A stretch of DNA of 6,780 bases from Clostridiales bacterium (GTDB lineage Bacteria > Bacillota > Clostridia > Peptostreptococcales > Anaerovoracaceae), in contig WRJV01000201.1 of the NCBI GenBank assembly GCA_009778415.1, forward strand, positions 1-6,780. The letters are read 5' to 3'. Under the pieces are notes generated by a model. The model was not told the DNA's origin. It searched no databases and was given only the letters and a program-made list of their open reading frames with translations. The stretch's first letter is position 1. Each line of letters begins with the position of its first letter. This document shows positions 4,859 through 6,780 of this stretch, in pieces. A program made the position numbers and the translations under genes.

Positions 4859-6434
4859 ATTCCCATTCAGATAACAGCTCGTTGATTTTTTGATTTGTTT
4901 CCGCTATCATTTCATCAGCCAAAGGCAATATGTCTTCCCTGATGTTTATTTTCTTGTTTCTGACCTGCCCTTCAAACCGCACCAGCATTTTATGCAGTTT
5001 AGCTAAAGACAAATTTGCCGCTACGGTTTTCAATGTGGCATAATAGCGCTGCGCCTCAGCCATGCTGTCGCTGTCCAATGATCTTTTCAGGTCCGCGTAA
5101 GCATCGCCGTTCAGAAAACTCCCAAGCATTGTCGCAAACAGCTTTTTGTTGCCGCCGACGCTGGCCAAACCCTCGTTTACGTCGATGTAGGGCAAATACT
5201 CCTCATACGACCGTGCCCCGCCCTTTTCCCGAGCCGGCCGTTCATGCTCTTTTCGCGATATGCCAGATAAATTCTTCTTGGCGGCGATCCTGCCGATGAT
5301 GTCCATAATTTGCGAATCGACAAAAGGTTTTGGCAAGAACTCCTTAAACCCTTCTGTGTTCACTTTTTCCTCAACCAGCGCCCATTCCGATATCGGGACA
5401 GAAATAACCACAGCGTCTTCGCCGCACGTTTCCCTGACCCGCTTCGCTGTTTCGACGCCGCTCAAATTCGGCATGTGGTAATCGATGAATACAGCAGAAA
5501 AAGGCCTGCCGCCTTCTGCCGCGTCTTCGACGAGTTTTATCGCGCCCTCGCCGTCTTCCGCGCATACGGCGCACAATCCGTGCTTGACCATCAGGTTCTG
5601 GAAATAGTCTCTGGCGCCGATGTCGTAATCGACAAAGAGAATGCCGAAATCCTCAGTCGGTGCAGCAACGTAGGAAGCAGCCTTGCCGTCATATTCAAAC
5701 ACGTCCATCTGAACAGCTAGCTTTAGCGCAATTCCCTCGCTTTCCGAATCGTCGATCCAGATGTTTCCGCCCATCATCTCTGCTATTCTTTTGCAAATGA
5801 TGAGGCTCAGCTCGATTTCGCCGTAATGCAGGTGCCCGTCGCTGTTAAGCTGCCTGAATGCGCTTTCAAGCTGTTCCCTGTTTTCCCCCGGCGCGTCGGT
5901 CCCGGTGCAGGCGATGCAAAACTCAAGAGTCGCTTTGCCTGACGTATGCCCGGTGGACTTTACCTTGACTTTTATTTCACTGTTTTCACAGTTGAATTTT
6001 ATCGCATTTTTTAGAAGGTTTGTTATTAGCTGCGTCAAGTGGAATTCATCTCCGCGAAGCTTTGGCGGAACGCTTTCTTCAATATCGAACTTGAGCGCCT
6101 GGCCCTTCCCGTCAAACCTGACCCTCACAATGTTGCGCGCCTCTGACAACGCTTTCTCAAGCTCGAACGGCAGGTTGACCAGGCTGATTCGCCCCAGTTC
6201 AATCCTCGACATGTCCAATACGTCGTTGATGATGCCCAGCATCTGCGTGGACGAGTCGTGTATGGTTGAGATGCACGATTTAATTTTTGCCATGTCGTTT
6301 GCAGCCGCTGCAATGTGAGACATGTTAACTATTGCGTTCAGCGGGGTGAACAACTCATGGCTCATGCGCGAAAGGAAATCGGTCTTATCCTTCAGCTCCT
6401 GCGTTTCATGTTCTGTATATGCTTTTCCCATCAT
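4857..6434 (-). CDS. Sensorless hybrid histidine-kinase-like protein with degenerate ATP site and HPt domain
   Basis: This 525-residue soluble protein has no membrane segment or sensor domain. Domain order: HisKA dimerisation helix (15-80) with His26 in MSHELFTP (usual R is Phe29); HATPase-like domain (about 85-245) with a good N-box (N139, N143 in NLLKNAIKF); receiver (262-385) with phospho-Asp318 (FIDYHMP), Ser345 and Lys369 but Tyr270 in the acidic pair; HPt-like domain (about 410-525). The G1 box DxGxG reads CTGTD (Cys176, Asp180), and the GxGLG glycines of G2 are Glu206, Glu208 and Ser210. In the HPt helix the expected His of HxLKG is Ala466 (ATLKT). ATP binding and HPt phosphotransfer are therefore doubtful. 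An in-frame TGA abuts the ATG at 6434, so no longer N-terminus is missing. A second ATG at 6431 is better spaced (7 nt) from AAGG and may be the real start. It is the first gene of a three-gene operon and may be a pseudo-kinase that regulates rather than phosphorylates. Confidence 0.92.
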   Translation of the reverse strand: MMGKAYTEHETQELKDKTDFLSRMSHELFTPLNAIVNMSHIAAAANDMAKIKSCISTIHDSSTQMLGIINDVLDMSRIELGRISLVNLPFELEKALSEARNIVRVRFDGKGQALKFDIEESVPPKLRGDEFHLTQLITNLLKNAIKFNCENSEIKVKVKSTGHTSGKATLEFCIACTGTDAPGENREQLESAFRQLNSDGHLHYGEIELSLIICKRIAEMMGGNIWIDDSESEGIALKLAVQMDVFEYDGKAASYVAAPTEDFGILFVDYDIGARDYFQNLMVKHGLCAVCAEDGEGAIKLVEDAAEGGRPFSAVFIDYHMPNLSGVETAKRVRETCGEDAVVISVPISEWALVEEKVNTEGFKEFLPKPFVDSQIMDIIGRIAAKKNLSGISRKEHERPAREKGGARSYEEYLPYIDVNEGLASVGGNKKLFATMLGSFLNGDAYADLKRSLDSDSMAEAQRYYATLKTVAANLSLAKLHKMLVRFEGQVRNKKINIREDILPLADEMIAETNQKINELLSEWE

Positions 6435-6457
6435 TCAACCTTGCACAATTTACTGTT

Positions 6458-6496
6458 TACACAACTGATTATAGCATAATTTGCAACTGTTGTGTA
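6458..6496. repeat. 8-bp inverted repeat around the operon -10, candidate operator
   Basis: TACACAAC (6458-6465) and its exact inverse GTTGTGTA (6489-6496) flank the -10 element with a 23-bp spacer, arm centres 31 bp apart (about three helical turns). CAACTG also recurs directly at 6462-6467 and 6484-6489. This placement suits a dimeric regulator that covers the promoter. The role is inferred. Confidence 0.4.
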
Positions 6497-6508
6497 TGAA
6501 TTTTTTTA
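6468..6508 (-). promoter_or_regulatory. Promoter of the kinase-like / HD-GYP / SLH-transglutaminase operon
   Basis: On the minus strand a consensus -10, TATAAT (6473-6468), is preceded by TG one base upstream, an extended -10 (TGCTATAAT). The hexamer at 17 bp is TACACA, a poor -35, but an A-tract (AAAAAAATT, 6508-6499) lies at about -38 to -47, where an UP element would sit. The predicted start near 6461 leaves a leader of about 26 nt. The extended -10 and A-tract would compensate for the weak -35. Confidence 0.65.
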
Positions 6509-6538
6509 TTGCAGCCAAGCGAAAGGCAGAGCCCCGTC

Positions 6539-6558
6539 CGGGTTGTGCGTGCAACCCG
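6539..6558. repeat. 7-bp inverted repeat
   Basis: CGGGTTG (6539-6545) and CAACCCG (6552-6558) form a perfect hairpin with a 6-nt loop. It has no T-run on either strand, so it is probably not a terminator. It lies between the upstream gene's terminator and the operon promoter; its role is unknown. Confidence 0.4.
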
Positions 6559-6570
6559 CGCCAGATGCCG

Positions 6571-6611
6571 AAAAAGCCCGGGGCGCCTTTTCTTCGGGTG
6601 CCCCAGGCTTT
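6571..6611 (-). terminator. Intrinsic terminator of the upstream dockerin-like gene
   Basis: On the minus strand AAAGCCTGGGGC (6611-6600) pairs with GCCCCGGGCTTT (6584-6573) as a 12-bp stem with one U-G wobble, and the run TTTTT (6575-6571) closes it. It lies about 50 nt after the stop codon at 6659. It separates that gene from the operon promoter, so the kinase-like operon is transcribed on its own. Confidence 0.85.
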
Positions 6612-6619
6612 CCAAATGC

Positions 6620-6659
6620 GTGACACAGGAACCGTCCCCTTTTGTCACCCTTTTGTCAC
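6620..6659. repeat. GTGACA...TGTCAC inverted-repeat element with a tandem 11-bp unit
   Basis: GTGACA (6620-6625) and TGTCAC (6643-6648) bracket a GGAACCGTCCCC core (6628-6639). The end CCCTTTTGTCAC occurs twice in tandem (6637-6648 and 6648-6659), an 11-bp period. From memory, very similar sequences recur as intergenic repeats in many anaerobic genomes, sometimes near IS200-like Y1 transposase genes; I could not check this. It starts right at the stop codon of the dockerin-like gene. No transposase is visible here. Confidence 0.55.
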
Positions 6660-6780
6660 TATTTAGTGTAGTGGATGAACAGGTCGAGCAAGTCGAGCAT
6701 GTCGATGATGCCGTCGTCGTTCACGTCGCACATGCTGGCGGTGACTCCGTTGCCCCATGCGTCGTTGACCTTGACCTGGG
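6659..6780 (-). CDS. C-terminal end of a protein with a dockerin/EF-hand-like calcium loop (partial)
   Basis: An open frame enters at the window edge and ends at TAG (6661-6659), giving the last 39 residues of a larger protein. Near its end is DVNDDGIID...LD, the 12-residue calcium loop of type I dockerins (Asp, Asn, Asp, Gly, Ile, Asp and Asp at loop positions 1, 3, 5, 6, 8, 9, 12), followed by LLDLFIHYTK. Dockerins normally have two such repeats, and the first would lie beyond the edge. In clostridia these domains sit on secreted enzymes or on surface proteins, where they bind cohesins. The catalytic part and function of this protein are not visible. A terminator follows about 50 nt on. Confidence 0.78.
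   Translation of the reverse strand, partial: QVKVNDAWGNGVTASMCDVNDDGIIDMLDLLDLFIHYTK

Noticed and set aside
5310..5720. Long plus-strand frames opposite the kinase-like gene (also 4212-4562, 5905-6318)
   Set aside because: They mirror a real coding strand with strong domain matches and show no domains or ribosome sites of their own.

Overview
All genes in this window lie on the minus strand. The set suggests an anaerobic, Gram-positive clostridium-like bacterium (Bacillota, class Clostridia): S-layer homology modules, a dockerin-type calcium loop, an HD-GYP response regulator, CCA-encoding tRNAs, AGGAGG ribosome sites and textbook sigma-A-type promoter spacing. I cannot assign a genus from sequence alone.

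Listed in the direction of transcription (high to low coordinates), the window begins at 6780-6659 with the C-terminal tail of a gene cut by the window edge. It ends in a dockerin/EF-hand-like calcium-binding loop. After it come a short repeat carrying a GTGACA...TGTCAC inverted repeat (6620-6659) and a strong intrinsic terminator (6571-6611). A promoter with an extended -10 and an upstream A-tract (about 6468-6508) then drives a tight three-gene operon. It encodes (1) a cytoplasmic hybrid histidine-kinase-like protein (6434-4857), (2) a receiver plus HD-GYP cyclic-di-GMP phosphodiesterase (4844-3762) and (3) a secreted protein with SLH-like modules and a transglutaminase-like domain (3744-2287). 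Gaps are 12 and 17 nt. No convincing terminator follows gene 3. Only 30 nt after its stop lies the -35 of a strong promoter (2228-2256) for five tRNA genes: Met, Asp, His, Gln(CUG), Cys. A good intrinsic terminator (1737-1777) ends that unit. After a spacer of about 230 bp comes an NSS-family (LeuT-like) sodium-coupled amino-acid transporter (1502-93) with its own terminator (31-61).

The most unusual element is the histidine-kinase-like protein. It has no sensor domain. Its dimerisation histidine (H26) and receiver aspartate (D318) are intact, but the G1 and G2 glycine/aspartate motifs of the ATP site are replaced, and the C-terminal HPt domain has Ala466 where the phosphorylatable His belongs. 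It looks like a pseudo-kinase or pseudo-phosphorelay scaffold. It is co-expressed with a response regulator whose own phosphorylation and catalytic residues all look intact, and with a cell-surface enzyme. I infer a surface-remodelling module under cyclic-di-GMP control in which the first gene no longer works as a standard kinase.
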